Shown piece by piece: positions 1-8,448 of a stretch of 64,000 nucleotides of DNA (the first letter of the stretch is position 1; each line of letters opens with the position of its first letter). This DNA comes from Vagococcus intermedius (GTDB taxonomy: Bacteria > Bacillota > Bacilli > Lactobacillales > Vagococcaceae). The notes below the pieces were generated by a model. That model was not told where the DNA came from. It searched no databases and worked only from the letters and a program-made list of their open reading frames with translations. Location of the stretch: the NCBI RefSeq assembly GCF_029144185.1, contig NZ_CP110232.1:1508164-1572163 (forward strand), given 5' to 3'. A program made the translations under genes and the position numbers.

Positions 1-64
1 ACCCTTTTAATGTAATTAAATCTACGGCGCCAGGTCCAGCACCAACAAAATGTACTTTACTCAT
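1..64 (-). CDS. cbiF: Cobalt-precorrin-4 C11-methyltransferase, N-terminal fragment
   Basis: Only the first 21 codons are inside the window. They read M-S-K-V-H-F-V-G-A-G-P-G-A-V-D-L-I-T-L-K-G, the start of the CbiF/CobM corrin methyltransferase fold with its glycine-rich GAGPG SAM-binding loop. Two tandem ATG codons are possible, at 67 and 64. The second is preferred because the GGAGG at 71-75 is then 6 bases upstream, against 3 for the first. The ribosome binding site overlaps the cbiT stop codon, so the two genes are probably translationally coupled. The order cbiA-B-C-D-E-T-F matches anaerobic cobalamin operons of the Salmonella/Listeria type. The rest of the gene lies outside the window. 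Confidence 0.85.
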   Translation of the reverse strand, partial: MSKVHFVGAGPGAVDLITLKG

Positions 65-74
65 CATAATCCTC

Positions 75-629
75 CTATTTTTCACACGAAATAATTAATG
101 TTTGATTTTGTGGTTTAAAATAATGTCCCTTACCTAGTTTCGTCCAATCGCCCACTCCGACTTGAACCATCTCAACTTCTTTAAAATCTGACTCTTCCAA
201 TACATTCATTGCTTCTAGTGCATTTTCGAATAAAATAAAATTCAGTACTAAAATACCCTTCTCAGGTAAATGATCATAACTCCATTGAATAATTTCGGCT
301 AAGTTACCACCGCTACCTCCTATAAAAATCCGATCATATTGTTGAGATAACTCAACCGGAGCCTTTCCTAGGGCTACCTCATAGTTAGTCAAACCAAATT
401 GCTCTTTATTTTCATTAATTAATGCGACTGCAATCTCTTTTTGTTCAATACCAAAAACTGTCAAATTAGGATATTCAACAGCGGCTTGTAACCCTACGCT
501 ACCCGTTCCGGCTCCTACATCTAACAAACTTGCTGCTGTTCCTAAGTTTAATTTACTTAAGCTAATTGCTCGTACTTCTTCTTTGGTCATTGGGACTTTT
601 CCTCTAATAAATTCTGAATCACGCATCAA
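75..629 (-). CDS. cbiT: Cobalt-precorrin-6B C15-methyltransferase (decarboxylating) CbiT
   Basis: This 184-residue protein methylates C15 of cobalt-precorrin-6B and removes the acetate carboxyl at C12 in anaerobic corrin-ring synthesis. A class I SAM-binding motif D-V-G-A-G-T-G-S-V-G lies at residues 37-46, and a second glycine cluster G-G-S-G-G near 100 lines the substrate cleft in the family. Length is typical of stand-alone CbiT. In many other bacteria CbiT is fused to CbiE as CobL; here the two are separate but overlap by 11 bases. The first codons are ATG-ATG; either may start. It belongs to the cbi operon read from the riboswitch near 5.6 kb. Confidence 0.95.
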   Translation of the reverse strand: MMRDSEFIRGKVPMTKEEVRAISLSKLNLGTAASLLDVGAGTGSVGLQAAVEYPNLTVFGIEQKEIAVALINENKEQFGLTNYEVALGKAPVELSQQYDRIFIGGSGGNLAEIIQWSYDHLPEKGILVLNFILFENALEAMNVLEESDFKEVEMVQVGVGDWTKLGKGHYFKPQNQTLIISCEK

Positions 630-1224
630 TTATCACCACCACATTCAATTCATATTTTCTATCTGGGACTTCACTTGCTTCATACCACATTATTCGCTCA
701 TTTGGATAACTTAAATTTTCGCCTATTAAAAAACGTTTAGATTTACCACTAACTAATGAAGCTTGAGCCAATTGATAAGGCCCACAACTATCATCTGTTA
801 CCATAGCTACTTTAGGTAAACTAAAAATCAACTCTAAATCAGGAACTTTACCGTGACTACTTGTTAAATAACAATCATTTTGTGAGAGTTTCATTTTGGC
901 AAATAAATATTGGATAGCGCTGATTCCTGAAATGATCACTACCTCATCTTCTTCAAATTGAGCACTTAACCAATTACCAATACCATAAAGCATTGGATTT
1001 CCTGATGCTAAAACAACACATTTTTTTGTTTTATTTTCTAATAAGATATCTTTTAGTGCTAACAATTTTTTTGGTAATTCACATTTGTTTTCTTCTGATA
1101 CTTGCGGAAAACTAGCAAGTTGACGAGTACTTCCGATAATTAAATCGGCTGCTTCTATCGCTTGTAAGCCCGCATTTAAAATCAATTCCGGACGCCCCGG
1201 ACCTATTCCTACAATTGTAATCAT
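619..1224 (-). CDS. cbiE: Cobalt-precorrin-7 C5-methyltransferase CbiE
   Basis: This 201-residue protein transfers a methyl group from SAM to C5 of cobalt-precorrin-7. The N-terminus I-V-G-I-G-P-G-R-P-E (residues 4-13) and the later A-S-G-N-P-M-L-Y-G segment are hallmarks of the tetrapyrrole methylase fold, where the first glycine loop binds SAM. The gene overlaps cbiD upstream by 4 bases (ATGA) and cbiT downstream by 11, so the three are tightly coupled. Length matches stand-alone CbiE. Confidence 0.94.
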   Translation of the reverse strand: MITIVGIGPGRPELILNAGLQAIEAADLIIGSTRQLASFPQVSEENKCELPKKLLALKDILLENKTKKCVVLASGNPMLYGIGNWLSAQFEEDEVVIISGISAIQYLFAKMKLSQNDCYLTSSHGKVPDLELIFSLPKVAMVTDDSCGPYQLAQASLVSGKSKRFLIGENLSYPNERIMWYEASEVPDRKYELNVVVIIDA

Positions 1225-2342
1225 CGATACGTCTCCCCTAACTCGTCTAGTGGTTTCGTGCTAGCCAATAGACCACGTTGTGATGAAAACATGATTGCTT
1301 CAATCGCCACCGCACGTTTTTTATAACGTAATAGTAGTTCACTACGTTTTTTAATTTTATCAACAATTATTTGATAAACTTCTTCATAACCGTACTCTTC
1401 AATAATATCTCCAGCTGCTTCAGTCGTCGTACAGCTATAGACTTTTTTTAACATTGCTGTAGGAGCTCCTAGCAAGGCTAAATTAGCTACTAGGATTTCA
1501 TTACGAGCATCCGCATCTTTACTATGCGTTGAGAAAATACCAGCTGCAACTTTAATAAACTTGCCAATATGACCCACCATGAGAATCTCATCAAAGCCAA
1601 TTCTTTGAACTTCATTGAGAACATATCCTACAAAATTACTCATATTAACGACCTTGTCACTTGGAATATTCATGGCATTGTGAACAAATTCTTCACCGTA
1701 ATTACCTGGAGTTAACACAATCCGGCGTAACCCTTGTTGGTACTTCATTTCTAATTCCAAGGTAATAGAGGCTTTCCACCCCTCTTCTGACATGGGAGTT
1801 ACAACCCCTGTTGTGCCTAGAATGCTGATACCTCCCATAATACCTAAACGACTATTAAATGTTTGCCGACTTCTTTCCAGCCCTTCTGGGGCATAAATTA
1901 AGACATCCGCACCACACTTTTCTGGTAGATAAGGTAGCAAACTTTCTTTAATCATCTTACGAGGAACTGGGTTAATCGCAGCTTGTCCCACTTCAATTGG
2001 TAAGCCGGCTTTTGTCACTCTTCCAATTCCTTCTCCCCCATCAATTGTGATACTTCCTGTTTGATTGAGAGAGACTTTAGCATAAATCCACATCCCATGA
2101 GTAGCGTCAGCATCATCTCCCCCATCTTTTTCAATTGCTGCAATCCCATAATCTGCATGAATTTCAGCTGAGACTAACGGTAAAGTTAAGGCGACACCCG
2201 AAGCTGTTTTGATTGAAATAGCTTCTAATTCTTCACGAGACAGTAACATTTTTAAAGCTGCTAAAGCAGCAGCACTAGCGCAAGTCCCAGTTGTGTAACC
2301 TTTTCTTAATTTTTTCCCATTATAGTAGACGTACTCTTCCAC
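1221..2342 (-). CDS. cbiD: Cobalt-precorrin-5B C1-methyltransferase CbiD
   Basis: This 373-residue enzyme methylates C1 of cobalt-precorrin-5B and is diagnostic of the anaerobic (early cobalt insertion) branch, since the aerobic route uses the unrelated CobF. The signature K-G-Y-T-T-G-T-C-A lies at residues 14-22, followed by an alanine-rich helix. A conserved G-G-D-D-A-D-A-T block near residue 75 and the central G-G-I-S-I-L-G-T-T-G-V-V segment fit the family. It starts 2 bases after cbiC stops and overlaps cbiE by 4 bases. Confidence 0.96.
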   Translation of the reverse strand: MEEYVYYNGKKLRKGYTTGTCASAAALAALKMLLSREELEAISIKTASGVALTLPLVSAEIHADYGIAAIEKDGGDDADATHGMWIYAKVSLNQTGSITIDGGEGIGRVTKAGLPIEVGQAAINPVPRKMIKESLLPYLPEKCGADVLIYAPEGLERSRQTFNSRLGIMGGISILGTTGVVTPMSEEGWKASITLELEMKYQQGLRRIVLTPGNYGEEFVHNAMNIPSDKVVNMSNFVGYVLNEVQRIGFDEILMVGHIGKFIKVAAGIFSTHSKDADARNEILVANLALLGAPTAMLKKVYSCTTTEAAGDIIEEYGYEEVYQIIVDKIKKRSELLLRYKKRAVAIEAIMFSSQRGLLASTKPLDELGETYR

Positions 2343-2344
2343 GA

Positions 2345-2998
2345 TTAATCACGCTCCGGCATGTTGTACAAAATAGCATTAACAATAGCTGCTGCTAAAT
2401 TACTTCCACCTTTTCTACCTAATGCAGCAATTGCTGGAATATCACTTGTTGCTAGCTCCGCTTTAGACTCTTCAGCACCTACAAAACCTACTGGAACACC
2501 GACAACAGCTGCAACATCTAACTCTCCTGTTTCATGCATCTCTAAGATTTTATAGACAGCTGTTGGCGCATTCCCTAAGACGAAACATTTCAGTCCTGGA
2601 ACAGTCGCCGCAACTTCAATCGCTGCCATCGAACGAGTGATTCCTTTTTCTTTGGCTACTTCAGCTACTTTAGGTTCACCGACATAACAGAAATAGTCAC
2701 AACCGTAATCCGTTAATTTTTTCTTATTAATTCCACTAAGTGCCATATTTGTATCAGTAAAAATAGTACCACCGTTTAAAATAACTTCTTGAATACGTTT
2801 AATTACATCGTGAGTAAAAGATAAGCTATGCATATAATCAAAATCAGCTGTTGTGTGAATAGCACGTTTTATAATTGCTTCATGAACAGGTGTTTCAAAA
2901 GTGTAGTCCGGTTCTAACTCATCAATAATTGATTGAATAATAATAAAACTTTCTTTTTCAATTAAGTGCGGGTTTTGTTGATAGTCTCTTGTTTTCAT
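2345..2998 (-). CDS. cbiC: Cobalt-precorrin-8 methylmutase CbiC
   Basis: This 217-residue protein moves a methyl group from C11 to C12 of cobalt-precorrin-8 to form cobyrinic acid. A-I-H-T-T-A-D-F-D-Y near residues 46-55 contains the conserved histidine that acts in the methyl shift in the CobH/CbiC family. The later F-V-G-A-E-E-S-K segment and G-R-K-G-G-S-N near the C-terminus are also family hallmarks. It sits between cbiB and cbiD in the same direction with short gaps. Confidence 0.95.
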   Translation of the reverse strand: MKTRDYQQNPHLIEKESFIIIQSIIDELEPDYTFETPVHEAIIKRAIHTTADFDYMHSLSFTHDVIKRIQEVILNGGTIFTDTNMALSGINKKKLTDYGCDYFCYVGEPKVAEVAKEKGITRSMAAIEVAATVPGLKCFVLGNAPTAVYKILEMHETGELDVAAVVGVPVGFVGAEESKAELATSDIPAIAALGRKGGSNLAAAIVNAILYNMPERD

Positions 2999-3024
2999 TA
3001 TAAGTCTCCTTGTTTGGCTGAGGC

Positions 3025-3987
3025 TTAATTCCCCATAACCATAAATTTAATCGTACTAAATATTAATAATGCGACGAAACTCGTCTCATATAATAACTGA
3101 TTTGTTTTTACAATATCTTCGTAATCAACTGCTTTTAAGTTCTCACCAATCGTGGGTTTATAAACTTCTACACCGTGATATAAATGAGTGCCACCTAATT
3201 GAATACCTAAGGCTCCTGCAACTACAGCTTCTGGAAAAGCACTGTTAGGACTCTTATGATTATAACGATCACGCCATCCTATTTTGACAGCATTACGCCC
3301 GTCAAATGGTAAGATAAAACTCAAAAGCATCATCAACAACCATGTAATACGGGCGGGAATAAAGCTGAAGACGTCATCGAGAATGGCTGAAACTGCCCCT
3401 ACTTCTAAATGTTTCTTATTTTTATACCCCACCATCGAATCCAACGTATTAACTGCCTTATACATCATACCTAAGACGGGACCACCAATTACTAAGTAAA
3501 ATAAAGGAGCAATCATACCATCATTAGTATTTTCAGCAATCGTCTCGATTGTGGCTTGGCAAATTTCTTTTTTATTTAACTCAGACGTGTCTCGTCCAAC
3601 AATCATGCCTACTTGCTTCCGTGCCTCTTCTAAACTACCCTCTTTTAATACCTTAATCATTTTTTTCCCTTCAAAAGCTAAGCTTTTCATAGCTAATGTT
3701 GTATAACTCAGGTAGAGACTAACTAGTAAACCGATAACTGGATGGATTGAGGTTGCCACTTTTAATAACGTTATCGTGACAAGTCCCGTCCCTAAAACAA
3801 TAATTAGCCACAGAAAAAGACCGGCTACATATTTCACCTGTTTATTTTTAATGTTTTTTTGAATAAAATTATCTAAAAAAGCGATACTATTTCCAATTAA
3901 TTTTACTGGATGTGGCCATGTATAGGGATCTCCTAACAGACTATCCAAAAGAAAGGCACCAACAACCACCAGACTATTCTCTATCAT
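3025..3987 (-). CDS. cbiB: Adenosylcobinamide-phosphate synthase CbiB
   Basis: This 320-residue integral membrane protein attaches (R)-1-aminopropan-2-ol phosphate to adenosylcobyric acid. The N-terminal L-L-G-D-P-Y-T-W-P-H-P-V-K segment (about residues 18-30) and the E-N-T-N-D-G-M-I-A-P-L-F-Y segment near 150-165 are conserved CbiB/CobD-family motifs. Several hydrophobic stretches, at about 5-15, 55-75, 80-95, 200-220 and 300-315, are likely membrane segments. Its aminopropanol phosphate substrate would be made by CobD and PduX, encoded in the upstream part of this operon. It overlaps the end of cbiA by 4 bases. Confidence 0.95.
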   Translation of the reverse strand: MIENSLVVVGAFLLDSLLGDPYTWPHPVKLIGNSIAFLDNFIQKNIKNKQVKYVAGLFLWLIIVLGTGLVTITLLKVATSIHPVIGLLVSLYLSYTTLAMKSLAFEGKKMIKVLKEGSLEEARKQVGMIVGRDTSELNKKEICQATIETIAENTNDGMIAPLFYLVIGGPVLGMMYKAVNTLDSMVGYKNKKHLEVGAVSAILDDVFSFIPARITWLLMMLLSFILPFDGRNAVKIGWRDRYNHKSPNSAFPEAVVAGALGIQLGGTHLYHGVEVYKPTIGENLKAVDYEDIVKTNQLLYETSFVALLIFSTIKFMVMGN

Positions 3988-5363
3988 CTTTCAACACGAC
4001 TCCTTGATAAAAACCAATCTAATAACTCTGGATGTTGAAAGAAATGGACATGTAAGTAACTAGCATACGTATTATTTTTTAAATAACCACCTTGCCAAGT
4101 TTTAATCATTTCCCCATCTCGCCATTTCTCTAACGTCATAATAGGAGTTTCAGTCGTCTCGAAAATAGAATGATGAAATTCATGCCCGTAAATTACAGTT
4201 TTAGCCGGAGCCAGTGTCGTTGCTGTAGTTGCTTGAGCTTGGCAATAGCCAAAGCGTTTTAAGCCAGAAGTCATGCGACTAATCCCTTTAAAAACACCTA
4301 CCATTTCATAGCTTTTTTCATTCACCTCAAGGGACTCACCTAAATACATTAACCCACCACATTCAGCATAGATTGGAACACCTGCCTTAGATTTTGCTAA
4401 TAGGCCTGATTTTATTCCCTGATTGGCTGCCAACTCTTCCGCAAATTCTTCCGGATAGCCACCACCAATATAATAAAGATCCGCCTCTGGTAAAACGTCA
4501 TCATTCATTGGACTAAAGGGAATTAATGTCACTCCTTTTTCTGCCATTAATTCTAAATTATCCTGATAGTAAAAATGAAAAGCCTCATCAAGAGCATAAG
4601 CAACCGTTGTCGATTGCTTGACTGGCTTATAATAAGCTTGCAGTTTAGATCGACGTTGATCCGCACCTTGATAGGTATCATCAGTTGCTAATTCAATTAA
4701 CTTATCTAGATCAATCGTTTGAGTTAGTGTCTGACCTAAATCCGTAATCATAGCACTTAGATTGTCTATCTCTCCTTCTGGCACCAAACCTAATTGGCGA
4801 GAAGGCAAACTTACCATCGCATTTTTTCCTAGATAACCTAAAACTGGGATATCGGTATAACGTTCTATACTAGCTTTAACTAAGCCATAGTGATTGTCAC
4901 TAGCGATTCGATTTAAAATCACGCCAGCTAAATTTAAATCTGGATCAAATTCAACAAAACCTTTTACAATAGCTGCAACTGATGTCGAAGTAGCTTTACC
5001 ATCAATCACTAAAATAACAGGAGCATCGATTTTTTTTGCAACCGATGCCGTAGAACAGTTATCTTTGTCAATACCTAAGCCATCATATAGACCCATCACA
5101 CCTTCAATTATTGAGATATCAGCCTTTTCAGCTTCTTTTTCAAATAAATAGTTTAATACGTCATCGTTCTGAATTAAAAACGAATCTAAGTTACGACTCG
5201 CTCTGCCTGTTACTTTTGTTTGGTAAGCCGTGTCTATATAGTCCGGTCCCACTTTAAAAGGCTGCACACTTAAACCTTTTTGCTGTAATGCCGCCATAAT
5301 CCCTAAGGTGATCGTCGTTTTACCAACACCACTACCAGTTCCGGCTATCACAATTTTTTTCAT
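3984..5363 (-). CDS. cbiA: Cobyrinate a,c-diamide synthase CbiA
   Basis: This 459-residue enzyme makes the a- and c-amides of cobyrinic acid using glutamine and ATP. It begins with a P-loop G-T-G-S-G-V-G-K-T at residues 8-16 of a DTBS-like domain. It ends with a class I glutaminase domain, whose Y-A-E-C-G-G-L-M-Y-L carries the nucleophilic cysteine and whose late H-x-H residues may complete the site. The ATG at 5363 is chosen because an AAGGAGG lies 8 bases upstream; the frame stays open another 16 codons but without a ribosome binding site. This is the first gene after the internal cobalamin riboswitch, so it and the cbi genes behind it should be cut off when cobalamin is plentiful. Confidence 0.95.
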   Translation of the reverse strand: MKKIVIAGTGSGVGKTTITLGIMAALQQKGLSVQPFKVGPDYIDTAYQTKVTGRASRNLDSFLIQNDDVLNYLFEKEAEKADISIIEGVMGLYDGLGIDKDNCSTASVAKKIDAPVILVIDGKATSTSVAAIVKGFVEFDPDLNLAGVILNRIASDNHYGLVKASIERYTDIPVLGYLGKNAMVSLPSRQLGLVPEGEIDNLSAMITDLGQTLTQTIDLDKLIELATDDTYQGADQRRSKLQAYYKPVKQSTTVAYALDEAFHFYYQDNLELMAEKGVTLIPFSPMNDDVLPEADLYYIGGGYPEEFAEELAANQGIKSGLLAKSKAGVPIYAECGGLMYLGESLEVNEKSYEMVGVFKGISRMTSGLKRFGYCQAQATTATTLAPAKTVIYGHEFHHSIFETTETPIMTLEKWRDGEMIKTWQGGYLKNNTYASYLHVHFFQHPELLDWFLSRSRVER

Positions 5364-5394
5364 GACTATCCCCTCCTTAAAATTAATTCCTAAA

Positions 5395-5482
5395 ACAAAA
5401 AACACCCTCAAATTTAGTAACTGAGGGTGTTTTTTGGTACAACAAAGACAACTAAGAAATAAGCACCCTCAGAAATTTCTTA
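5395..5482 (-). terminator. Riboswitch expression platform: terminator and competing antiterminator
   Basis: On the minus strand, CACCCTCA (5429-5422) pairs with TGAGGGTG (5410-5403) and is followed by a T run, giving an intrinsic terminator just before cbiA. The 5' arm is also perfectly complementary over 9 bases (CTGAGGGTG at 5472-5464 against CACCCTCAG at 5429-5421) to a segment directly behind the aptamer, which would make an antiterminator. A third hairpin with an 8-bp stem (5453-5460 with 5475-5482) can hold that segment in its loop. This is the layout of an ON/OFF transcription-attenuation riboswitch. Confidence 0.85.
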
Positions 5483-5486
5483 GTCA

Positions 5487-5631
5487 CCAAAAGGCAGGTA
5501 TCCTGACTTAATATCATCCTACTATCAATCCTTCCCGGAACTAACGTCCAGTGGTATCCATTGAGTTCGTCAATCTTACAGTAGCTAGGGGCTGCAAAGG
5601 ATTTACACCTTTTTCCCTGACTCTTTTGGCT
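5487..5631 (-). promoter_or_regulatory. Cobalamin riboswitch aptamer before cbiA
   Basis: Read on the minus strand, the region has the hallmarks of the class I cobalamin aptamer in order. These are a GGTGTAAATCC segment, CAGCCCCTAGCTACTGTAA, an ACCACTGG core, a CCGGGAAGG segment, and the B12 box AGTCAGGATACCTGCC at about 5494-5509. The closing P1 helix is CCAAAAG (5629-5623) with CTTTTGG (5494-5488). It begins 8 bases after the pduX stop codon, so it splits the operon: ECF-cobD-pduX are read before it, and cbiA onward are subject to it. Confidence 0.93.
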
Positions 5632-5638
5632 AATCTAT

Positions 5639-6529
5639 TTAATTGTCATTAGTTAGAATCGTAACACCACCTCTTGTGGTCTCCACTTCATAACTATACG
5701 AGTAGTCACCTTGAAACTCTCTTTTTTTAAATTCATCATATAATTCTATCGGTATAACTTGATCTAAGGAAAACATCAAGGCGATAGCTGTCCCACTATG
5801 GGCAACCATAATACCGAGAGCACTATAACGATTGGCCAAGAGCTCAATCTGTTTAAATAAAGGCTTTGCTAATAATTCTTGATTCAATTGACTACTGGCG
5901 GTAGCTATCTTAGCTACCATTGTTTCTGATTTTTTTTCCAAAGCTGTTTGATAATTCTGAAAAATTTGGCGATAAGCTATTTCTTGTGATTTTGCTAATC
6001 GTTCATTACGTAACTTATGAAATTTTTCAGTATCTAAGGTGGCGTTACCTTCTAATATAATTAGTCGATAACGGGGAATCCAAGAGGATTGGTGATAAAT
6101 ATGACCATCGCTTGGTGACATAACTGTTAACTCCTGATAAATCAGACTGTCTGTTTTTTCGATATTACAACAGATTTTCATTGCGATAGCTTCTGTTATG
6201 TTCTGTTTGAGATAAGCCGCTGTCCCATAAATCATTGACATAATATCAGCCGTACTGCTAGCCATCCCTTTACCAATACTCAGGTCTGATTGCCTTGTGA
6301 CCTTGACTAACGGATAGTTAGTTGGACCGTATCCAAAATACTGACAAGTTAAATAAAATGCTTGCTTAGCCTTGTCGCCCACAGCCAGAGATAGTTCCTT
6401 CGACTCACTGATAGTCATCTGACTATAACGTTTAATTGGTAAGGTTACGAGGTACTCCTTCTCACCTAAGTAACCTTGGAATAACTCGCCACAAGTTCCT
6501 GGACAACTCACTTTCACCCATCTAGTCAT
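5639..6529 (-). CDS. pduX: L-threonine kinase PduX (GHMP family)
   Basis: This 296-residue GHMP-family kinase phosphorylates L-threonine to O-phospho-L-threonine, the substrate of CobD, on the way to the aminopropanol linker of cobalamin. C-P-G-T-C-G-E-L-F-Q-G at residues 9-19 is the PduX start. The glycine/serine-rich ATP-binding motif G-K-G-M-A-S-S-T-A-D lies near 86-95. A C-terminal T-R-G-G-V segment fits the third GHMP motif. It overlaps cobD by 8 bases, which supports the joint pathway. A cobalamin-related GHMP kinase with another substrate, such as alpha-ribazole, is less likely given the cobD neighbour. Confidence 0.88.
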   Translation of the reverse strand: MTRWVKVSCPGTCGELFQGYLGEKEYLVTLPIKRYSQMTISESKELSLAVGDKAKQAFYLTCQYFGYGPTNYPLVKVTRQSDLSIGKGMASSTADIMSMIYGTAAYLKQNITEAIAMKICCNIEKTDSLIYQELTVMSPSDGHIYHQSSWIPRYRLIILEGNATLDTEKFHKLRNERLAKSQEIAYRQIFQNYQTALEKKSETMVAKIATASSQLNQELLAKPLFKQIELLANRYSALGIMVAHSGTAIALMFSLDQVIPIELYDEFKKREFQGDYSYSYEVETTRGGVTILTNDN

Positions 6530-7607
6530 TAGCCATACATACCTTTAATAACTCTTGGATGAGATAACTGTTTTGCTCATGATTTTTAACAGCAATTCGA
6601 TAATAAGTCCCATCCAGTCCACGATAATTACTACAAGATCTTATCAACAATCCGGCTTTTAATAGTTGCTCTTTCACCGTTTTAGGCTCTGTAATTTTTA
6701 ATAAGATATAATTGACTGAGGAGGGAAAGACTGTTACCGCCGCTATTTTTTTTAATTCAGTTTCTAAATATACTTTTTCTTTCTCAACCAAATCCAACGT
6801 TGCCTTTTGATAAGCTGGGTCATTAAAAACAACTTGTCCAGCATAATCTGCTAAGGTATTGATACTCCATGGTACTTGATACTCTTTCATACTTTCAATT
6901 ATGTCTTGGTTATCAGTTACAATGTAACCTAATCGCAAACCTGGTAAGGCATAAAATTTAGTTAAAGAACGTAAGATAAATAAATTTTTACTTTTATTAA
7001 TAGCCTTTATCAATGTATAATTCTCACTATTTGGAATAAAATCCATAAAAGCTTCGTCTAATATTAATGAAATGTTTTTTTCGTCGCAGTAAGCTAATAG
7101 TGTTAATAACCATTCTTTAGTTAATAACTGACCCGTGGGGTTATTAGGTTGACATAAACAGATGCAATCTATTTCAGGGGTTTCTTTGAGTACTTGTCTA
7201 AAACGTGAGTCATTTAATTTAAATAATTCTTCTTCTAACAAATCAAAATAAGTAAACTTACTTTTAACTAAACTGAATGCCTCTTCGTACTCAGAAAATG
7301 TGGGGGCTAACAATAACACATGCTGTGGCCTCATTGCCTGCGCAAGTAAATAAATAATTTCAGCTTCACCATTACCTGGTAAAATCTGGTTGCTTGCTAG
7401 TTGATGATGTATTGATAGGACTTGTTTTAATTTACGATATTCACTATCCGGATAGTGAATTAATTCTGGAATTTTTTCTCTCAATTCTCTTACTAATTGT
7501 TTTGATAAACCTAAGGGATTAATATTAGCACTAAAGTCAATGAGACTTTCACTACTAATCCCCATTAATTCTGCTACTTCCTCGCGATTTCCTCCGTGCT
7601 TACTCAT
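6522..7607 (-). CDS. cobD: Threonine-phosphate decarboxylase CobD
   Basis: This 361-residue PLP-dependent class I/II aminotransferase-fold enzyme decarboxylates O-phospho-L-threonine to (R)-1-aminopropan-2-ol O-phosphate. The N-terminus H-G-G-N with D-F-S-A-N-I-N-P-L-G (about residues 24-33) is typical of CobD. The segment R-S-L-T-K-F-Y-A-L-P-G-L-R-L-G-Y (about 210-225) carries the lysine that holds PLP. C-Q-P-N-N-P-T-G-Q near 150 is the cofactor-site asparagine loop. HisC is its close relative; the N-terminus and neighbours favour CobD. Confidence 0.92.
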   Translation of the reverse strand: MSKHGGNREEVAELMGISSESLIDFSANINPLGLSKQLVRELREKIPELIHYPDSEYRKLKQVLSIHHQLASNQILPGNGEAEIIYLLAQAMRPQHVLLLAPTFSEYEEAFSLVKSKFTYFDLLEEELFKLNDSRFRQVLKETPEIDCICLCQPNNPTGQLLTKEWLLTLLAYCDEKNISLILDEAFMDFIPNSENYTLIKAINKSKNLFILRSLTKFYALPGLRLGYIVTDNQDIIESMKEYQVPWSINTLADYAGQVVFNDPAYQKATLDLVEKEKVYLETELKKIAAVTVFPSSVNYILLKITEPKTVKEQLLKAGLLIRSCSNYRGLDGTYYRIAVKNHEQNSYLIQELLKVCMAND

Positions 7608-7631
7608 TACAATCCTCCACTATACTTAATG

Positions 7632-8129
7632 TTAAACAACTTTACTTTGACCAAAGTTTTTTATTTTACTTGGCAAAACAGCATAGACTAATTCTGATAT
7701 GAGTAAATTTGCCAACGTTGCAATTGTTAGCGGAACAAATAATACGAAGACAACCTCGTGTAGAACAGGATACAAAATTAATAAATTCAATGGAACACTG
7801 ACAATATAGGCTATTAACCAACTCACAGCTTTAACCATAATACCATCACCCATTGCTTTTTTTCGAACTAGACCAAAAATAAACATACAAATTCCCATTA
7901 AAAAACCAATTATGATATGAATCGGTAACGTTTGTGGAAAGCCAGCTAATAGAGCTGAAACAAAATGGCCAGCAATTCCTAAAAAAGCACCATAAACTGG
8001 ACCTAAAATCATCGCCCCTAAAAAGGCTGGAAATGAGTCTAACGCAATTGAGCCTAATAATTTAAAATTAGCCCCTAATACACACATTGCTAGTAGCATG
8101 CTTACCCAAGTCAATTTCTTAGTTGTCAT
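7632..8129 (-). CDS. ECF transporter S component, cobalamin-linked (CblT/CbrT-like)
   Basis: This 165-residue, very hydrophobic protein has five or six predicted membrane segments. It has the look of a small substrate-binding (S) component of an energy-coupling-factor vitamin transporter, with an N-terminal L-L-A-M-C-V-L-G-A-N-F helix and F-P-A-F-L-G-A-M-I-L-G-P-V-Y-G-A in segment two. No ATPase or T component is nearby, as expected when these are shared. It is the first gene after a cobalamin riboswitch and precedes cobD and pduX, so the substrate is probably cobalamin or a precursor such as alpha-ribazole. Which one cannot be told from sequence. Confidence 0.75.
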   Translation of the reverse strand: MTTKKLTWVSMLLAMCVLGANFKLLGSIALDSFPAFLGAMILGPVYGAFLGIAGHFVSALLAGFPQTLPIHIIIGFLMGICMFIFGLVRKKAMGDGIMVKAVSWLIAYIVSVPLNLLILYPVLHEVVFVLFVPLTIATLANLLISELVYAVLPSKIKNFGQSKVV

Positions 8130-8183
8130 TGCCTCTCCTCCTTACAAAAATAACTATTAATTTAGCCCTATCAAAAAAGATAC

Positions 8184-8266
8184 GACAAAAAAGACACTCT
8201 GATCTCCCACAGAATGTCTTGTAATTAAGCAAACAATCAACAGTGACTTTCACAAATTACAAGACA
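8184..8266 (-). terminator. Riboswitch terminator and antiterminator before the ECF-cobD-pduX unit
   Basis: On the minus strand an 11-position stem (8220-8210 with 8201-8191) with one mismatch, followed by a T-rich run, forms an intrinsic terminator. The start of its 5' arm lies in AATTACAAGACA (8226-8215), which is exactly complementary over 12 bases to TGTCTTGTAATT (8266-8255) behind the aptamer. The two pairings exclude each other, so this is a terminator/antiterminator switch. Confidence 0.85.
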
Positions 8267-8286
8267 AAATCCCAATAGCTTTGTCT

Positions 8287-8437
8287 GTTTGATAATGTCG
8301 GCGCAAGTAATCTGGCTTTACGTCACTTTACTCTTTTCACTTCCACTTAAAATGGCCAAGTCAAAATTTCATCAGTATTACAGTAGAAAGGGTCTGCTGA
8401 GGCATTTAACCTCATTTCCTTACGTCCATCATTAAAC
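8287..8437 (-). promoter_or_regulatory. Cobalamin riboswitch aptamer (divergent) before the ECF S component
   Basis: The minus strand carries the class I cobalamin aptamer in divergent form. In order it shows GAGGTTAAATGCCTC, CAGACCCTTTCTACTGTAA, GGCCATTTTAAGTGGAAG in place of the GCCACTG/GGGAAGG core, and AAGCCAGATTACTTGC (8318-8303) as a variant B12 box. A P1 helix of 10 pairs out of 11 joins 8437-8427 to 8297-8287. With the promoter just upstream and a terminator/antiterminator just downstream, the unit looks functional. The 8130-8660 interval has no gene and is filled by this control region. Confidence 0.85.
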
Positions 8438-8448
8438 TCGATATTCAA

